Below are positions 1 to 8,879 of a stretch of DNA of 64,000 nucleotides, in pieces. A program made the translations under genes and the position numbers. Each line of letters begins with the position of its first letter. The stretch's first letter is position 1. Under the pieces are notes generated by a model. That model was not told the DNA's origin and ran no database searches. It saw only the letters and a program-made list of their open reading frames with translations. Source of the stretch: Micromonospora carbonacea (GTDB taxonomy: Bacteria > Actinomycetota > Actinomycetes > Mycobacteriales > Micromonosporaceae); assembly GCF_014205165.1 (NCBI RefSeq), contig NZ_JACHMZ010000001.1, positions 5,252,501-5,316,500 on the forward strand. The letters are read 5' to 3'.

Positions 1-1185
1 CTGTCGGCGCTGTGGCAGCTCTACGGCGACGCCGACCGCCCCGACCTGAAGGACCCGCCGTTCGTGCCGGCCACCCATCCCCGGCTCACCGAGGGCGAGG
101 TGCCACGCAGCGTCTTCGCCACCCTGCGCGACGGCGACGTGCTGGTGCACCACCCGTACCACTCGTTCGCGACCAGCGTGCAGCGCTTCATCGAACAGGC
201 CGCCGCCGACCCCGACGTGCTGGCCATCAAGCAGACCCTCTACCGCACCAGCGGGGACTCCCCCATCGTCGACGCGCTGGTCGACGCGGCGGCGGCCGGC
301 AAGCAGGTGGTGGTGCTGGTGGAGCTGAAGGCCCGCTTCGACGAGGTGGCCAACATCGGCTGGGCGCGCACCCTGGAACGCGCAGGCTGCCACGTCGTCT
401 ACGGCCTGGTGGGCCTCAAGACGCACTGCAAGACCGCCCTGGTCGTCCGCCAGGAGGGCAACCAGATCCGCCGCTACTGCCACATCGGCACCGGCAACTA
501 CCACCCGAAGACGGCCCGGCTCTACGAGGACTTCGGCATGCTCACCGCCGACCCCGAGATCGGCGCGGACCTGACGGACCTGTTCAACGTGCTGACCGGC
601 TACAGCCGGCAGACCGCGTACCGCCGGCTGCTGGTGGCACCGCAGGGCATCCGGCGGGGGCTGATCGAGCGGATCGAGCGGGAGGTCAGCCACGTCCGGA
701 TCGGCATGCCGGGCCTGGTCCAGTTCAAGGTCAACTCGCTGGTCGACGAGGAGGTCACCGACGCGCTCTACCGGGCGTCCCGGGCCGGGGTGCACGTGGA
801 CCTGCTGATCCGGGGCATGTGCACGCTGCGCCCGGGGGTGCCGGGGCTGTCGGAGAACATCCGGGTCCGCTCGATCCTCGGCCGGTTCCTGGAACACTCC
901 CGGATCTTCCGGTTCGGCAACAACGGCTCGGCCGAGTTCTGGATGGGCTCGGCCGACCTGATGCACCGCAACCTGGACCGCCGCGTGGAGGCGCTGGTGC
1001 AGGTGAGCGACCCGGTGGCCCGCGCCGAACTGGACCACGTGCTCACCGCCGCGTTCAGCCCCGACGTGGAGGCGTTCGAGCTGCACGGCGACGGCTCCTG
1101 GACCCGGAGCACCGGCACGGGGCAGGCCCCGCCGACCCACCTACAGGACCTGCTGCTACGCCGGGTCGGCGGCACGGCCGGATGA
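1..1185 (+). CDS. ppk: Polyphosphate kinase 1, C-terminal part (5' truncated by window edge)
   Basis: The reading frame is open from base 1, so the true start lies outside the window; 394 residues are visible. PPK1 reversibly polymerises the terminal phosphate of ATP into inorganic polyphosphate. The fragment covers the two phospholipase-D-like C-terminal domains: the segment LKTHCK (His near visible residue 142) matches the autophosphorylated active-site histidine region, and [11 protein letters not shown] (His near 298) matches the second conserved histidine. The conserved segment [14 protein letters not shown] is intact. The next gene, a MutT1-like hydrolase, follows on the same strand after 15 bases, an arrangement common in actinobacteria. 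No frameshift or missing catalytic residue is seen. Identification is firm; only the N-terminal half is unseen. Confidence 0.95.
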   Translation: MSALWQLYGDADRPDLKDPPFVPATHPRLTEGEVPRSVFATLRDGDVLVHHPYHSFATSVQRFIEQAAADPDVLAIKQTLYRTSGDSPIVDALVDAAAAGKQVVVLVELKARFDEVANIGWARTLERAGCHVVYGLVGLKTHCKTALVVRQEGNQIRRYCHIGTGNYHPKTARLYEDFGMLTADPEIGADLTDLFNVLTGYSRQTAYRRLLVAPQGIRRGLIERIEREVSHVRIGMPGLVQFKVNSLVDEEVTDALYRASRAGVHVDLLIRGMCTLRPGVPGLSENIRVRSILGRFLEHSRIFRFGNNGSAEFWMGSADLMHRNLDRRVEALVQVSDPVARAELDHVLTAAFSPDVEAFELHGDGSWTRSTGTGQAPPTHLQDLLLRRVGGTAG

Positions 1186-1188
1186 GCC

Positions 1189-1194
1189 TAGGCT
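1189..1194 (+). promoter_or_regulatory. -10 element TAGGCT for a leaderless mutT1 transcript
   Basis: TAGGCT lies exactly 6 nt before the ATG at 1201, so transcription would start at or next to the start codon. No Shine-Dalgarno sequence precedes the ATG, consistent with leaderless translation. Inferred from spacing; no clear -35 is visible. Confidence 0.55.
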
Positions 1195-1200
1195 GAGCGG

Positions 1201-2079
1201 ATGCCGGAGGGGGAACGCGTGATCCGGGCGGCGGGCGGGGTGGCCTGGCGTCAGGCCGACGGCGGCGTGCTGGTCTGCCTCGTGCACCGCCCCCGCTACG
1301 GCGACTGGTCGCTGCCGAAGGGCAAGCTGGAGCCGGGCGAGCACCCGCTGCTGGCCGCCGTGCGGGAGGTCGCCGAGGAGGCCGACGTGCGGGCGGTGCC
1401 GCAGGTGCGGCTGCCCACCGTGCGCTACCGCAGCGAGGGCCGGCCGAAGGTCGTCCACTACTGGTCGATGCGGGCCGTCGACACGGGGGGCTTCCAGCCC
1501 GACACCGAGGTCGACGACATCCGCTGGCTGCCCGTCGGGGAGGCCGCCCGGCTGGTCAGCTACCCGCACGACGCCGAGGTGCTGACCGCGTTCGCCGCCC
1601 TCCCACCGGTCACCGCGACGGTGGCCCTGGTCCGGCACGCCCAGGCCGGCCGGCGCGGCACCTGGTCCGGCCCGGACTCCGCCCGGCCGCTCGACGAGAC
1701 CGGTCGGGCCCAGGCGCACGCCCTCGCGCCCCTGGTGGCCCTCGTCCGCCCGACCCGGCTGCTGTCCGCCTCCGCCCGCCGGTGCGTGCAGACCCTCGAC
1801 CCGGCCGCCGCCCTGCTCGACCTGCCGGTCGAGGTGACCGGCGACCTGGACGAGCCACGGCCCGGTCAGGACCCGCACGAGCGGGCGCTGGCCGCCGCCG
1901 CCTGCCTGGCCGAGCTGGCCGCCGCCGGGGGTGCGGCCGGGGCGTGCAGCCAGGGCCGGGTGATGCCCGGCGCGCTGGAGCGCCTCACCGGCCACGCCGG
2001 CGACTTCACCACCGAGAAGGGCGGCGGCTGGCTGCTCGCCTTCGCCGCCGACCGTCTCCTCGCCGCCGACCGCTGGTAA
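1201..2079 (+). CDS. MutT1-type Nudix hydrolase fused to histidine phosphatase domain
   Basis: A 292-residue two-domain protein like mycobacterial MutT1. The N-terminal Nudix domain (about residues 6-130) should hydrolyse oxidised or other nucleoside polyphosphates; the C-terminal histidine-phosphatase domain (about 138-290) removes phosphate. The Nudix box is at residues 41-63 (GKLEPGE then REVAEEADV); the usual Gly near its end is Asp here. The phosphatase has the RH dipeptide at 145-146 (VALVRHAQAG), and CSQGRVMPG replaces the second catalytic-site segment, as in MutT1. The adjacent ppk suggests a shared nucleotide/polyphosphate housekeeping role. The ATG at 1201 is chosen because a -10-like hexamer sits 6 nt upstream. 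Function is inferred from domain architecture. Confidence 0.88.
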   Translation: MPEGERVIRAAGGVAWRQADGGVLVCLVHRPRYGDWSLPKGKLEPGEHPLLAAVREVAEEADVRAVPQVRLPTVRYRSEGRPKVVHYWSMRAVDTGGFQPDTEVDDIRWLPVGEAARLVSYPHDAEVLTAFAALPPVTATVALVRHAQAGRRGTWSGPDSARPLDETGRAQAHALAPLVALVRPTRLLSASARRCVQTLDPAAALLDLPVEVTGDLDEPRPGQDPHERALAAAACLAELAAAGGAAGACSQGRVMPGALERLTGHAGDFTTEKGGGWLLAFAADRLLAADRW

Positions 2080-2129
2080 GGAAGGGCCCCTTCCTAACGC
2101 ATTCGGTAGAGAGGGGTTCCCCTCTCACC
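2077..2129. repeat. Double-palindrome intergenic element, copy A (bidirectional terminator)
   Basis: Two GC-rich palindromes (GGAAGGGCCCCTTCC and GAGGGGTTCCCCTC) flank the linker TAACGCATTCGGTA. The element begins at the mutT1 stop codon and lies between that gene and the convergent EEP gene. Three further copies sit between other convergent pairs in this window (near 21.2, 25.8 and 40.2 kb), so it probably works as a bidirectional terminator and is a dispersed repeat. Confidence 0.75.
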
Positions 2130-2226
2130 CCCACGCCCGCAGCACGACGCAGCGGGCGGGCGCGACAGGGCCCCGGGCGGGTGCGGCAGGCGGCGCGCGG
2201 GTGTCGCAGCCGGGCTGGGGCGGGCG

Positions 2227-4203
2227 TCACGGCAGGGCCAGGGTCACCGCGACGGGGAGGTGGTCGCTGGCGGTGCTGCGGGGCGCCACCGGGCCGGCGG
2301 GCCGCACGCCCGCCGAGACCAGCACGTGGTCGATCTGCTCGCGCGGCTCGTCGGCCGGGCTCGTGGGCAGGGGCCGGGCCGCGGCCAGCGCGTCGACCAG
2401 CCCGACGCGGGTGAACTCCGCGTACCCCGGTGCGCCCGGCTCCGTGTTCAGGTCACCGGCGACCACGAGGGGCAGCCCGGCGGCGTACCGCAGGGCGAAG
2501 CCCGCCACCGCGCGGGCCTGCGCCACCGGCTCCCGCCCCGGCGGCGGTTGCAGGTGGGTGGCGACCACCGCGAGGCGTACGCCGCCGCCGACGTCGACGG
2601 TCACGCCGAGCGCCTGGGCGCCGGTGGGCGCGCCGGCCGGGGCCAGCCGCTCGCTGCGGGCCGCCGCCACGGGAAACCGGCTGAGGACCGCGTCGCCCCA
2701 GAGCGGATCGGCGGCGGGCGCGAAGACGTACGGCATGCGCAGCCGCGCCGCGAGCAGGGCGAGGGTGTCGTGGCCGCCGTTGAGCAGCCAGCCCCGGTCC
2801 ACCTCGCCGAGCACCACCACGTCGGGGCGTTCGCGGGCGACCACCCGGGCCAGCCCGTCGGGGTCGAACCGCCCGTCCAGTCCGTACCCCATCCGGATGT
2901 TGTAGGCCACCACCCGGACCGCCGCCGGGGGCGTGCCCGGCCGCGACGGGACGGGGACGCCGGCCGGCAGTCCCGTCGCGGCGAGCACGACGAGGCCGCC
3001 GGCCGCGGCGATGCCCGGCACCCACCGCCTAGGCGGCGCGGACGTCGCCCGCCGGGGCCCGCCGAGGGCCACGGCGGCGACGAGGGCGGCCATCGCGACC
3101 GGCACGGCGGCGTTGGGGTAGCCGAGGTCGTAGGCGGCGTAGTAGCCGACGGCGGCGACGGCGAAGAGCAGCATGCCCAGCACCGCCGCGAGGCCGGGCC
3201 GGGACGCCCGCCTCGGGTCCCTGCCGGGTGACGGCGCGGCGGGGGCCCCGACGGCGGGTGACGCGGCGGCGGAGGGCGGCACAGTGGCGGAGGGCGGCCC
3301 GGCGGCAGCGGGCGGTGCGACGACGGTCGGTGCGCTGCCGGCGAGGGCGAGGCAGGCACCCGTGCCGGCGGCGGTCAGCACCACCGCCGGCCCCAGCAGC
3401 CCGGGGTCGCCGGTGGCGAACAGCACCGCGCCCGCCACCAGCGCCAGCGGGCCGGCCAGCCGCCAGCGCCCCCGGGGCGGCCGGCCCAGCGCGGCGAGCA
3501 GGAAGATGCCGACCGCCCAGGCCGGCAGGGTGGCGATGTCGCCGGGTTCCGGCGGCCAGGAGAGCCCGCCGCCGGGGCCACGCCAGTAGGAGGCGGCGGT
3601 CGCGGCCACCGCCGGGGAGAGCGCCACGAGGCCGGTCAGCAGCAACGCCGGGCCGGCGAGCAGCCACGCGCGGGCCCCGCCCGGTTCCGCCGGCCGCGCG
3701 GGGCCCGCCGCGGCAGCCAGGAACACCACCACGAGGGCCACGCTGCCGGCCCACCCGACCGGGCCACCCCGCCAGACCAGGTCGTACGTGCCGAGCACCG
3801 CGTGCCCGACCGCGCCGAGGGCGATGCCCAGCGCCAGCCCCGGCACCGGCCGGCCGATGGTGGCGGCGGTGCCGGCCAGCCAGAGCAGTCCGGCGAGCAG
3901 GCCGGCGGTGGCCAGCCAGAGCTGCGTACGACCGCCCGGCGCGGCGGTGAGGGCGAGCCGCGCGCCGCCCAGCGCGACCGCGGCGGCGAGCGTGACGGGC
4001 CGCGCCCCGAGCCGGCGGACCAGCGGCGGGAACGCGAGGGCGAGCACGAACCAGCCCAGCGCGAACGCGCCGAGCAGCTCGGCGGGGGTGGTGGCGGCCT
4101 GCCCGAAGATGGTGATGACCGACGGGAGGAAGACCCGCAGCACGTCGGTGAGCACGACGACGCCGAGGGCGAGCGCGGCGGTGCTGAGGTGGCGGTAGCG
4201 CAC
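2227..4203 (-). CDS. Polytopic membrane protein with C-terminal endonuclease/exonuclease/phosphatase domain
   Basis: About 658 residues. The N-terminal ~400 residues are a run of hydrophobic helices (starting STAALALGVVVLTDVL) broken by an Ala/Pro-rich cytoplasmic or linker stretch. The C-terminal ~250 residues form a DNase-I-like EEP domain with the family motifs: VVAYNIRMG, a glutamate in VVLGEVDRG, ATHLQ, AGDLNTEPG and SDHLPVAV with QIDHVL before it. Proteins of this type hydrolyse phosphodiester bonds of nucleic acids or lipids; the substrate cannot be told. The GTG at 4203 is preferred over an upstream ATG because GAAAGG lies just before it and the first membrane helix follows directly. 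It is convergent with mutT1, with a hairpin repeat between them. Confidence 0.82.
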   Translation of the reverse strand: MRYRHLSTAALALGVVVLTDVLRVFLPSVITIFGQAATTPAELLGAFALGWFVLALAFPPLVRRLGARPVTLAAAVALGGARLALTAAPGGRTQLWLATAGLLAGLLWLAGTAATIGRPVPGLALGIALGAVGHAVLGTYDLVWRGGPVGWAGSVALVVVFLAAAAGPARPAEPGGARAWLLAGPALLLTGLVALSPAVAATAASYWRGPGGGLSWPPEPGDIATLPAWAVGIFLLAALGRPPRGRWRLAGPLALVAGAVLFATGDPGLLGPAVVLTAAGTGACLALAGSAPTVVAPPAAAGPPSATVPPSAAASPAVGAPAAPSPGRDPRRASRPGLAAVLGMLLFAVAAVGYYAAYDLGYPNAAVPVAMAALVAAVALGGPRRATSAPPRRWVPGIAAAGGLVVLAATGLPAGVPVPSRPGTPPAAVRVVAYNIRMGYGLDGRFDPDGLARVVARERPDVVVLGEVDRGWLLNGGHDTLALLAARLRMPYVFAPAADPLWGDAVLSRFPVAAARSERLAPAGAPTGAQALGVTVDVGGGVRLAVVATHLQPPPGREPVAQARAVAGFALRYAAGLPLVVAGDLNTEPGAPGYAEFTRVGLVDALAAARPLPTSPADEPREQIDHVLVSAGVRPAGPVAPRSTASDHLPVAVTLALP

Positions 4204-4302
4204 GGGCTGCCTTTCGCCGACCGGTGAGGGGTTCGGCGATTCTCCGCGCGTGGCACGCCGTCGGTCAACGGTCGGGGAGCGACGCTGCCCCACCCAGGCA
4301 CG

Positions 4303-4339
4303 CCGCGGGGCGCCCACCGTTCGGGTGGACGCCCCGCGG
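4303..4339 (-). terminator. Hairpin downstream of the HU gene
   Basis: Inverted repeat CCGCGGGGCGCCCACC / GGGTGGACGCCCCGCGG with a 4-nt loop and one bulged base, 16 bases past the HU stop codon. Strong GC stem without a long U-run, as usual for actinobacterial terminators. Confidence 0.7.
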
Positions 4340-4354
4340 GACGGTGCCGGCCGG

Positions 4355-5074
4355 TCAGCGCTTGGTGGCCGCCTTCTTGGCCGGGGACTTCTTCGCCGGC
4401 GCCTTCTTGGCCGCCGTGCTCTTGGCCGTGGTGCTCTTGGTCGCCGCCGTGGTGGTCTTCTTTGCCGCGGTCGACTTGGTCGCCGCCGCCGACTTCTTCG
4501 CCGGGGCGGCCTTCTTCGTGGCGGTCTTGGCCGCCGTCGTCTTGGTCGCCTTCGCCGGGGCGGCCTTCTTCGTCGCGGCGGCCTTCGCGGTGGTGGCCTT
4601 CGCCCCCGCCGCCTTGGCCCCCGCCGCCTTGGCCGTGGTGGCCTTCGCCCCGGTGGCCTTGGCCCCGGCCGCCTTCGCGGTGGTGGCCTTGGCCGTGGTG
4701 GCCTTGGTCCCGGCCGCCTTGGCCGTGGTGGCCTTGGCGGTCGTCGCCTTGGTGGCGGCCGTGGCGGTCTTCTTCGCCGCCACCGTGGCCTTCGGCACCT
4801 TCCCGCTGGCCACCATCTCCTTGAAACCGGCGCCGGCCCGGAAGGTCGGGACGGATGTCTTCTTGACCTTCACCGCCTCGCCGGTACGCGGGTTGCGCGC
4901 TGTTCGCGCACCCCGGACGCGCTTCTCGAACGCTCCGAATCCGGTGATCGCCACCTTCTCGCCCTTGGTGACCGCCGCCTGGACCTCAGCGAGGACCGCG
5001 TCGAGCGCGGCCGTCGCCGTCTTCCGGTCCCCCAGGCGAACGGCGAGCGCCTCGATGAGCTCGGCCTTGTTCAC
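4355..5074 (-). CDS. hup: HU-family nucleoid protein with Lys/Ala-rich C-terminal tail
   Basis: A 239-residue DNA-binding protein of the Hlp/HupB type. Residues 1-93 are a complete HU domain beginning [10 protein letters not shown], with the signature [21 protein letters not shown] in the DNA-binding arm. Residues 94-239 are a low-complexity tail made almost entirely of Lys, Ala and Thr in short repeats ([20 protein letters not shown]), resembling the C-terminal tails of mycobacterial HupB and streptomycete HupS, which add non-specific DNA compaction. The GTG at 5074 is chosen because GGGAGGA sits just upstream and it matches the family N-terminus exactly; the longer upstream open frame is not coding. 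A good promoter lies 50-80 bases upstream. Confidence 0.95.
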   Translation of the reverse strand: MNKAELIEALAVRLGDRKTATAALDAVLAEVQAAVTKGEKVAITGFGAFEKRVRGARTARNPRTGEAVKVKKTSVPTFRAGAGFKEMVASGKVPKATVAAKKTATAATKATTAKATTAKAAGTKATTAKATTAKAAGAKATGAKATTAKAAGAKAAGAKATTAKAAATKKAAPAKATKTTAAKTATKKAAPAKKSAAATKSTAAKKTTTAATKSTTAKSTAAKKAPAKKSPAKKAATKR

Positions 5075-5123
5075 TACTTCCTCCCGATTGTGCAACTGAC
5101 TCGACGCGAGCCATTCTGCGCGC

Positions 5124-5152
5124 ACGGTATGCCCTGTGCTGCCTGGACACAA
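5124..5152 (-). promoter_or_regulatory. Probable hup promoter (-35 TTGTGT, -10 TACCGT)
   Basis: On the minus strand TTGTGT (5152-5147) and TACCGT (5129-5124) are separated by 17 bases, giving a predicted start about 43 nt before the GTG of hup. Inferred by pattern. Confidence 0.55.
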
Positions 5153-5190
5153 ACATTCGGTGGAAAAAAGCCCTTGTGTCGTAACGGATT

Positions 5191-5219
5191 CGCCCCCACC
5201 GGCGGGGCCGGTGGGGGCG
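5191..5219 (-). terminator. Hairpin terminator downstream of leuCD
   Basis: A perfect 13-bp stem (CGCCCCCACCGGC / GCCGGTGGGGGCG) with a 3-nt loop lies 28 bases after the leuD stop codon, between leuD and the hup promoter. Confidence 0.7.
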
Positions 5220-5246
5220 GAAACCGATGCGGGATCGGGCGTACGG

Positions 5247-5834
5247 CTATGCCACGGAGGGCAGGAACGGGCTCCGGCCGCGCTCGTAGGAGGTGATGTC
5301 GGCCTCGTGCCGAAGTGTGAGTCCAATGTCATCCAACCCCTCCATCAGCCGCCACCGGCTGAAGTCGTCGAGGGGGAAGGACCAGGTGGCGTCACCGGCC
5401 CGGACCTCACGGGACGTCAGGTCGACGGTGACCGGGGTCGTCGGGTCGGACTCGACGAGGGCCCACAGCTCCTCGACGGCCCGCAATTCCAACTCGACCG
5501 GCAGCAGACCCTCCTTGAGGGCATTGCCACGGAAGATGTCACCGAAGCGGGGCGAGACCACCGCCTTGAACCCCCAGTCGCGCAGCGCCCACACGGCGTG
5601 CTCCCGGGACGACCCCGTGCCGAACTCCGGGCCCGCCACAAGAATCGACGCACCCGAATACGCGGCATCGTTCAACACGAATGAGGGATCCTCCCGCCAC
5701 GCGTTGAAGAGCCCGTCGGCGAATCCCGTCCGGGTCACCCGCTTGAGGTACACGGCGGGGATGATCTGATCCGTGTCCACGTTGGAGCGGCGCAGCGGCA
5801 CGGCGGTGCCGGTGTGCACGGTGAACTTGTCCAT
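5247..5834 (-). CDS. leuD: 3-isopropylmalate dehydratase small subunit
   Basis: A 195-residue subunit that forms isopropylmalate isomerase with LeuC, converting 2- to 3-isopropylmalate in leucine synthesis. The N-terminus [26 protein letters not shown] and the substrate-loop motif [13 protein letters not shown] are typical of the family, and the length is normal. It starts 16 bases after the leuC stop codon, so the two are co-transcribed as leuC-leuD. The ATG at 5834 is the family start; the longer frame upstream runs into leuC. The gene ends before a strong hairpin. Regulation is probably by the divergent NdgR-type IclR regulator. Confidence 0.96.
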   Translation of the reverse strand: MDKFTVHTGTAVPLRRSNVDTDQIIPAVYLKRVTRTGFADGLFNAWREDPSFVLNDAAYSGASILVAGPEFGTGSSREHAVWALRDWGFKAVVSPRFGDIFRGNALKEGLLPVELELRAVEELWALVESDPTTPVTVDLTSREVRAGDATWSFPLDDFSRWRLMEGLDDIGLTLRHEADITSYERGRSPFLPSVA

Positions 5835-5850
5835 CTGTGCGGCTGCCCTT

Positions 5851-7293
5851 CTACAGGTCGGCGGGGGCGGCGAGCCGGCCGACCACGGCGGTGGCGGCGG
5901 CGACCGGAGGCGACACCAGGTGGGTGCGTCCGCCCCGGCCCTGGCGGCCCTCGAAGTTGCGGTTGGAGGTCGAGGCGGAACGCTCACCCGGGGCGAGCGT
6001 GTCCGGGTTCATGCCCAGGCACATCGAGCAGCCGGCGAACCGCCACTCGGCCCCGGCGTCGGTGAAGACCTTGTCCAGCCCCTCGGCCTCGGCGGCCTCC
6101 CGGACGGCGGCCGAGCCGGGCACCACGAGCATCCGTACGCCGTCGGCGACCGTGTGTCCGCGCAGCACGTCGGCGGCGGCGCGGAGGTCCTCCAGGCGGC
6201 CGTTGGTGCAGGAGCCGACGAAGACCACGTCGACGGAGAGGTCGCGCAGCGGGGTGCCGGGGGTGAGGTCCATGTACTCCAGCGCGCGGCGGGCGGCGGC
6301 CCGCTCGGACTCGCCGGCGAACGCCTCCGGGTCGGGGACGGCAGCGCCCAGCGGCGCGCCCTGGCCCGGGTTCGTGCCCCAGGTCACGAACGGCGTGATC
6401 CGGCTCGCGTCGAGGGTCACCTCGGCGTCGAACGTCGCGCCGTCGTCGGTGGGCAGGCTCCGCCAGTACTCCACCGCCGCGTCCCAGTCGGCCCCCTGGG
6501 GCGCGTTCGGCCGCCCCTTGAGGTACGCGAACGTGGTCTCGTCCGGCGCGATCATGCCGGCCTTGGCGCCCCACTCGATCGACATGTTGGCGACGGTCAT
6601 CCGCCCCTCCATGGAGAGCGCGCGGATCGCCTCGCCCCGGTACTCCACGATGTGACCCCGCCCACCGCCGGTGCCGACCTGGGCGATGAGGGCGAGCACC
6701 AGGTCCTTGGCGGTGACGCCGGGGCCGAGCTGGCCGGTGACGTTCACGGCCATCGTCTTCGGGCGGGCCTGCGGCAGCGTCTGGGTCGCCAGCACGTGCT
6801 CGACCTCGCTGGTGCCGATGCCGAACGCGAGCGCGCCGAACGCGCCGTGGGTGGCGGTGTGGGAATCGCCACAGACGATCGTCATGCCGGGCTGGGTGAC
6901 GCCCAGCTGCGGGCCGATGACGTGCACGATGCCCTGGTTGGCGTCGCCGAGCGGGTGCAGCCGCACACCGAACTCGGCGCAGTTGCGGCGCAGCGTCTCG
7001 ATCTGGGTGCGGGAGGTGGGGTCCGCGATCGTGAGCAGGTCGCCGCGCCGCTGCGAGAACGCCGGGTCGGCGTACCCCGTGGGGGTGTTGTGGTCCTCGG
7101 TCGCGAGCGTGAGGTCGGTGCGGCGCACGGGGCGGCCGGCGAGCCGCAGGCCGTCGAAGGCCTGCGGGCTGGTGACCTCGTGCAGCAGGTGCAGGTCGAT
7201 GTAGAGCAGGTCCGGTTCACCGTCGGCGGACCGGACGACGTGCGCGTCCCAGACCTTCTCGGCCAGGGTCCTCGGTCGAGTGTCTCCCACCAT
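5851..7293 (-). CDS. leuC: 3-isopropylmalate dehydratase large subunit
   Basis: A 480-residue aconitase-family subunit carrying the [4Fe-4S] cluster. The three cluster cysteines are visible: C362 in GSCTNG and C422/C425 in CSMCLGMN. The N-terminal [18 protein letters not shown] and the ATEDHNTPT segment are standard. With LeuD it isomerises isopropylmalate in the leucine pathway. The ATG at 7293 has AGGATG just upstream; a GTG one codon downstream is an alternative. Only 37 bases separate it from the divergent regulator gene, so both promoters and the operator must overlap there. Confidence 0.96.
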   Translation of the reverse strand: MVGDTRPRTLAEKVWDAHVVRSADGEPDLLYIDLHLLHEVTSPQAFDGLRLAGRPVRRTDLTLATEDHNTPTGYADPAFSQRRGDLLTIADPTSRTQIETLRRNCAEFGVRLHPLGDANQGIVHVIGPQLGVTQPGMTIVCGDSHTATHGAFGALAFGIGTSEVEHVLATQTLPQARPKTMAVNVTGQLGPGVTAKDLVLALIAQVGTGGGRGHIVEYRGEAIRALSMEGRMTVANMSIEWGAKAGMIAPDETTFAYLKGRPNAPQGADWDAAVEYWRSLPTDDGATFDAEVTLDASRITPFVTWGTNPGQGAPLGAAVPDPEAFAGESERAAARRALEYMDLTPGTPLRDLSVDVVFVGSCTNGRLEDLRAAADVLRGHTVADGVRMLVVPGSAAVREAAEAEGLDKVFTDAGAEWRFAGCSMCLGMNPDTLAPGERSASTSNRNFEGRQGRGGRTHLVSPPVAAATAVVGRLAAPADL

Positions 7294-7330
7294 CTGGACA
7301 TCCTAAATTCTGGGAGGTAAATTTCGGCTT
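7294..7330. promoter_or_regulatory. leuC/ndgR divergent control region
   Basis: A 37-bp gap between divergent starts. It contains two AAATT tracts (TAAATTC and TAAATTT) flanking TGGGAGG, an unusually AT-rich pair for this genome and a plausible operator for the IclR regulator. GGGAGG also serves as a possible ribosome site for the regulator. The operator role is inference. Confidence 0.5.
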
Positions 7331-8029
7331 GTGGGACACAGTATGAGCGGTGTCGGCGTTCTCGACAAGGCGGTGGTCATCCTGGCCGCCTGTGTCGACG
7401 GCGCCAGCCTGGCCGAACTCGTTGAACGCACCAAGCTGCCCCGGGCCACCGCGCACCGGCTGGCGCAGGCGCTGGAGATCCACCGGATGCTCGTCCGGGA
7501 CACCCAGGGCCGCTGGCGCCCCGGGCCCCGGCTCGGTGAGCTCGCCAACGCCGCGCCGGACGTGCTGCTGACGGCGGCGGAGCCGCTGCTGGCCGCGCTG
7601 CGCGACGCCACCGGGGAGAGCGCCCAGCTCTACCTGCGCCGCGCGGACGAGCGGATCTGCGTGGCCGCCGCCGAGCGGGCCAGCGGGCTGCGGGACACCG
7701 TCCCGGTGGGCTCGGTGCTGCCGATGACCGCCGGTTCGGCGGCGCAGATCCTGCTGGCCTGGGAGCCGCCGGAGGCGGTGATGCCGCTGCTGCCCCGGTC
7801 GAAGTTCACCGGGCGCACCCTCGCCGAGGTGCGCCGGCGCGGCTGGGCGCAGAGCGTCGCCGAGCGGGAGGCGGGTGTGGCGAGCGTCTCGGCCCCGATC
7901 CGGGACCGCACGGGCCGGGTGATCGCCGCGATCAGCATCTCCGGCCCCATCGAGCGCCTCGGCCGCCGCCCCGGCGAACGTCACGCCATGGCCGTCGTCC
8001 GAGCCGGCCAACGCCTGAGCGGCCTCTAA
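7331..8029 (+). CDS. ndgR: IclR-family transcriptional regulator, NdgR-like
   Basis: A 232-residue regulator with an N-terminal winged helix-turn-helix (about residues 8-70, VGVLDKAVVILAACVDG...PRATAHRLAQALE) and a C-terminal effector-binding domain containing ESAQLYLRR, CVAAAERASGLRDTVPVG and AGSAAQILLAW. This is the pattern of streptomycete NdgR, which controls leuCD and other amino acid genes and sits divergent to leuC, exactly as here. The GTG at 7331 has GGGAGG 13 bases upstream; an internal ATG at 7343 is an equally possible start. The symbol is transferred by context and similarity. Confidence 0.85.
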   Translation: MGHSMSGVGVLDKAVVILAACVDGASLAELVERTKLPRATAHRLAQALEIHRMLVRDTQGRWRPGPRLGELANAAPDVLLTAAEPLLAALRDATGESAQLYLRRADERICVAAAERASGLRDTVPVGSVLPMTAGSAAQILLAWEPPEAVMPLLPRSKFTGRTLAEVRRRGWAQSVAEREAGVASVSAPIRDRTGRVIAAISISGPIERLGRRPGERHAMAVVRAGQRLSGL

Positions 8030-8060
8030 CCCCCACCCCCCGTTCCGCCCCGTCCGCCCC

Positions 8061-8119
8061 GGTGATCAAGAGGTTGCGTCAGATTCGGCGCGACAGCTGA
8101 CGCGAACCTCTTGATCACC
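8061..8119. repeat. Long inverted repeat between ndgR and the tRNA genes
   Basis: Arms of 22-23 bases, with inner sequence GCGTCAG / CTGACGC and outer GGTGATCAAGAGGTT / AACCTCTTGATCACC, around a 14-nt loop, with one bulged G. It lies between convergent units (ndgR to the left, minus-strand tRNA genes to the right). Probable bidirectional terminator; unrelated in sequence to the double-palindrome elements. Confidence 0.7.
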
Positions 8120-8207
8120 GGCACGGGAGGGGCGCGGAGGGCGCGCACGAGGTGGGTGGGACGGGGGAAGGCCCGGCTCACCGGGGTGAGACGGGCCTTC
8201 CTGGGTG

Positions 8208-8280
8208 TAGCCCCGACGGGATTCGAACCCGCGCTACCGCCTTGAGAGGGCGGCGTCCTGGGCCGCTAGACGACGGGGCC
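8208..8280 (-). tRNA. tRNA-Glu (anticodon CTC), copy 1
   Basis: 73 nt with a complete cloverleaf: acceptor GGCCCCG / CGGGGCT (first pair G-U), TPsiC arm with GGTTCGAATCC, and anticodon stem CCGCC / GGCGG enclosing CTCTCAA (anticodon CTC). The 3' CCA is not encoded. Confidence 0.95.
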
Positions 8281-8475
8281 AGAACTTTCCTGCTTCACCG
8301 CCCTGCCGGACGGTGCCGCTGTAGTCTAGCGACGGGTCCCCGGGGCGCGCGCGCAGGGGTGGACGGAGCGCGAAGGCGCGCCGACGGGACGACCATGCCG
8401 AGAGGACCCGCCGCGGGCGGGCCCGTGACGCAAATCAGCCCGCCTCACCGCAGTGAGACGGGCTGGAGACACCTG

Positions 8476-8548
8476 TAGCCCCGACGGGATTCGAACCCGC
8501 GCTACCGCCTTGAGAGGGCGGCGTCCTGGGCCGCTAGACGACGGGGCC
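8476..8548 (-). tRNA. tRNA-Glu (anticodon CTC), copy 2
   Basis: Identical in sequence to the copy 268 bases to the left. The 5' flanking sequence (CACCGCCCTGCCGG...) is also similar in both, indicating a local tandem duplication. CCA not encoded. Confidence 0.95.
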
Positions 8549-8682
8549 AGAACCTGCCTTGCTCCACCGCCCTGCCGGGCGGTGCCACTGAACACTACCG
8601 GTCGATCACTCCTGCCTGCTCGCGCGGGCCGGAACGCTCTCCGACGTGATCCAGCGACCGACACTCTCGCGAACGCCGGTTG

Positions 8683-8754
8683 CTGGGGTACCAGGACTCG
8701 AACCTAGACTAACTGAACCAGAATCAGTCGGGCTGCCAATTACCCCATACCCCA
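8683..8754 (-). tRNA. tRNA-Gln (anticodon CTG)
   Basis: 72 nt: acceptor TGGGGTA / TACCCCA with discriminator G, anticodon stem ACTGA / TCAGT enclosing TTCTGGT (anticodon CTG), and GGTTCGAGTCC in the T arm. CCA not encoded. It clusters with the two tRNA-Glu genes on the same strand. Confidence 0.95.
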
Positions 8755-8879
8755 TTGGCACCTCGCGGTGCCGTTCGGTGCCTTGCGGCACCGGAGAGAA
8801 ACTTTACCCTCCCGCCCCCCACAGGCCAAATCGGGGGCCCGAAACCGCATCTGGCCTGCGGCTTCGGGCTTCCGACGAC

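Noticed and set aside
8208..8754. tRNA cluster as an integration site for a mobile element
   Set aside because: The tRNA genes are flanked by core genes with no integrase, no direct repeat of a tRNA 3' end, and no excision module.
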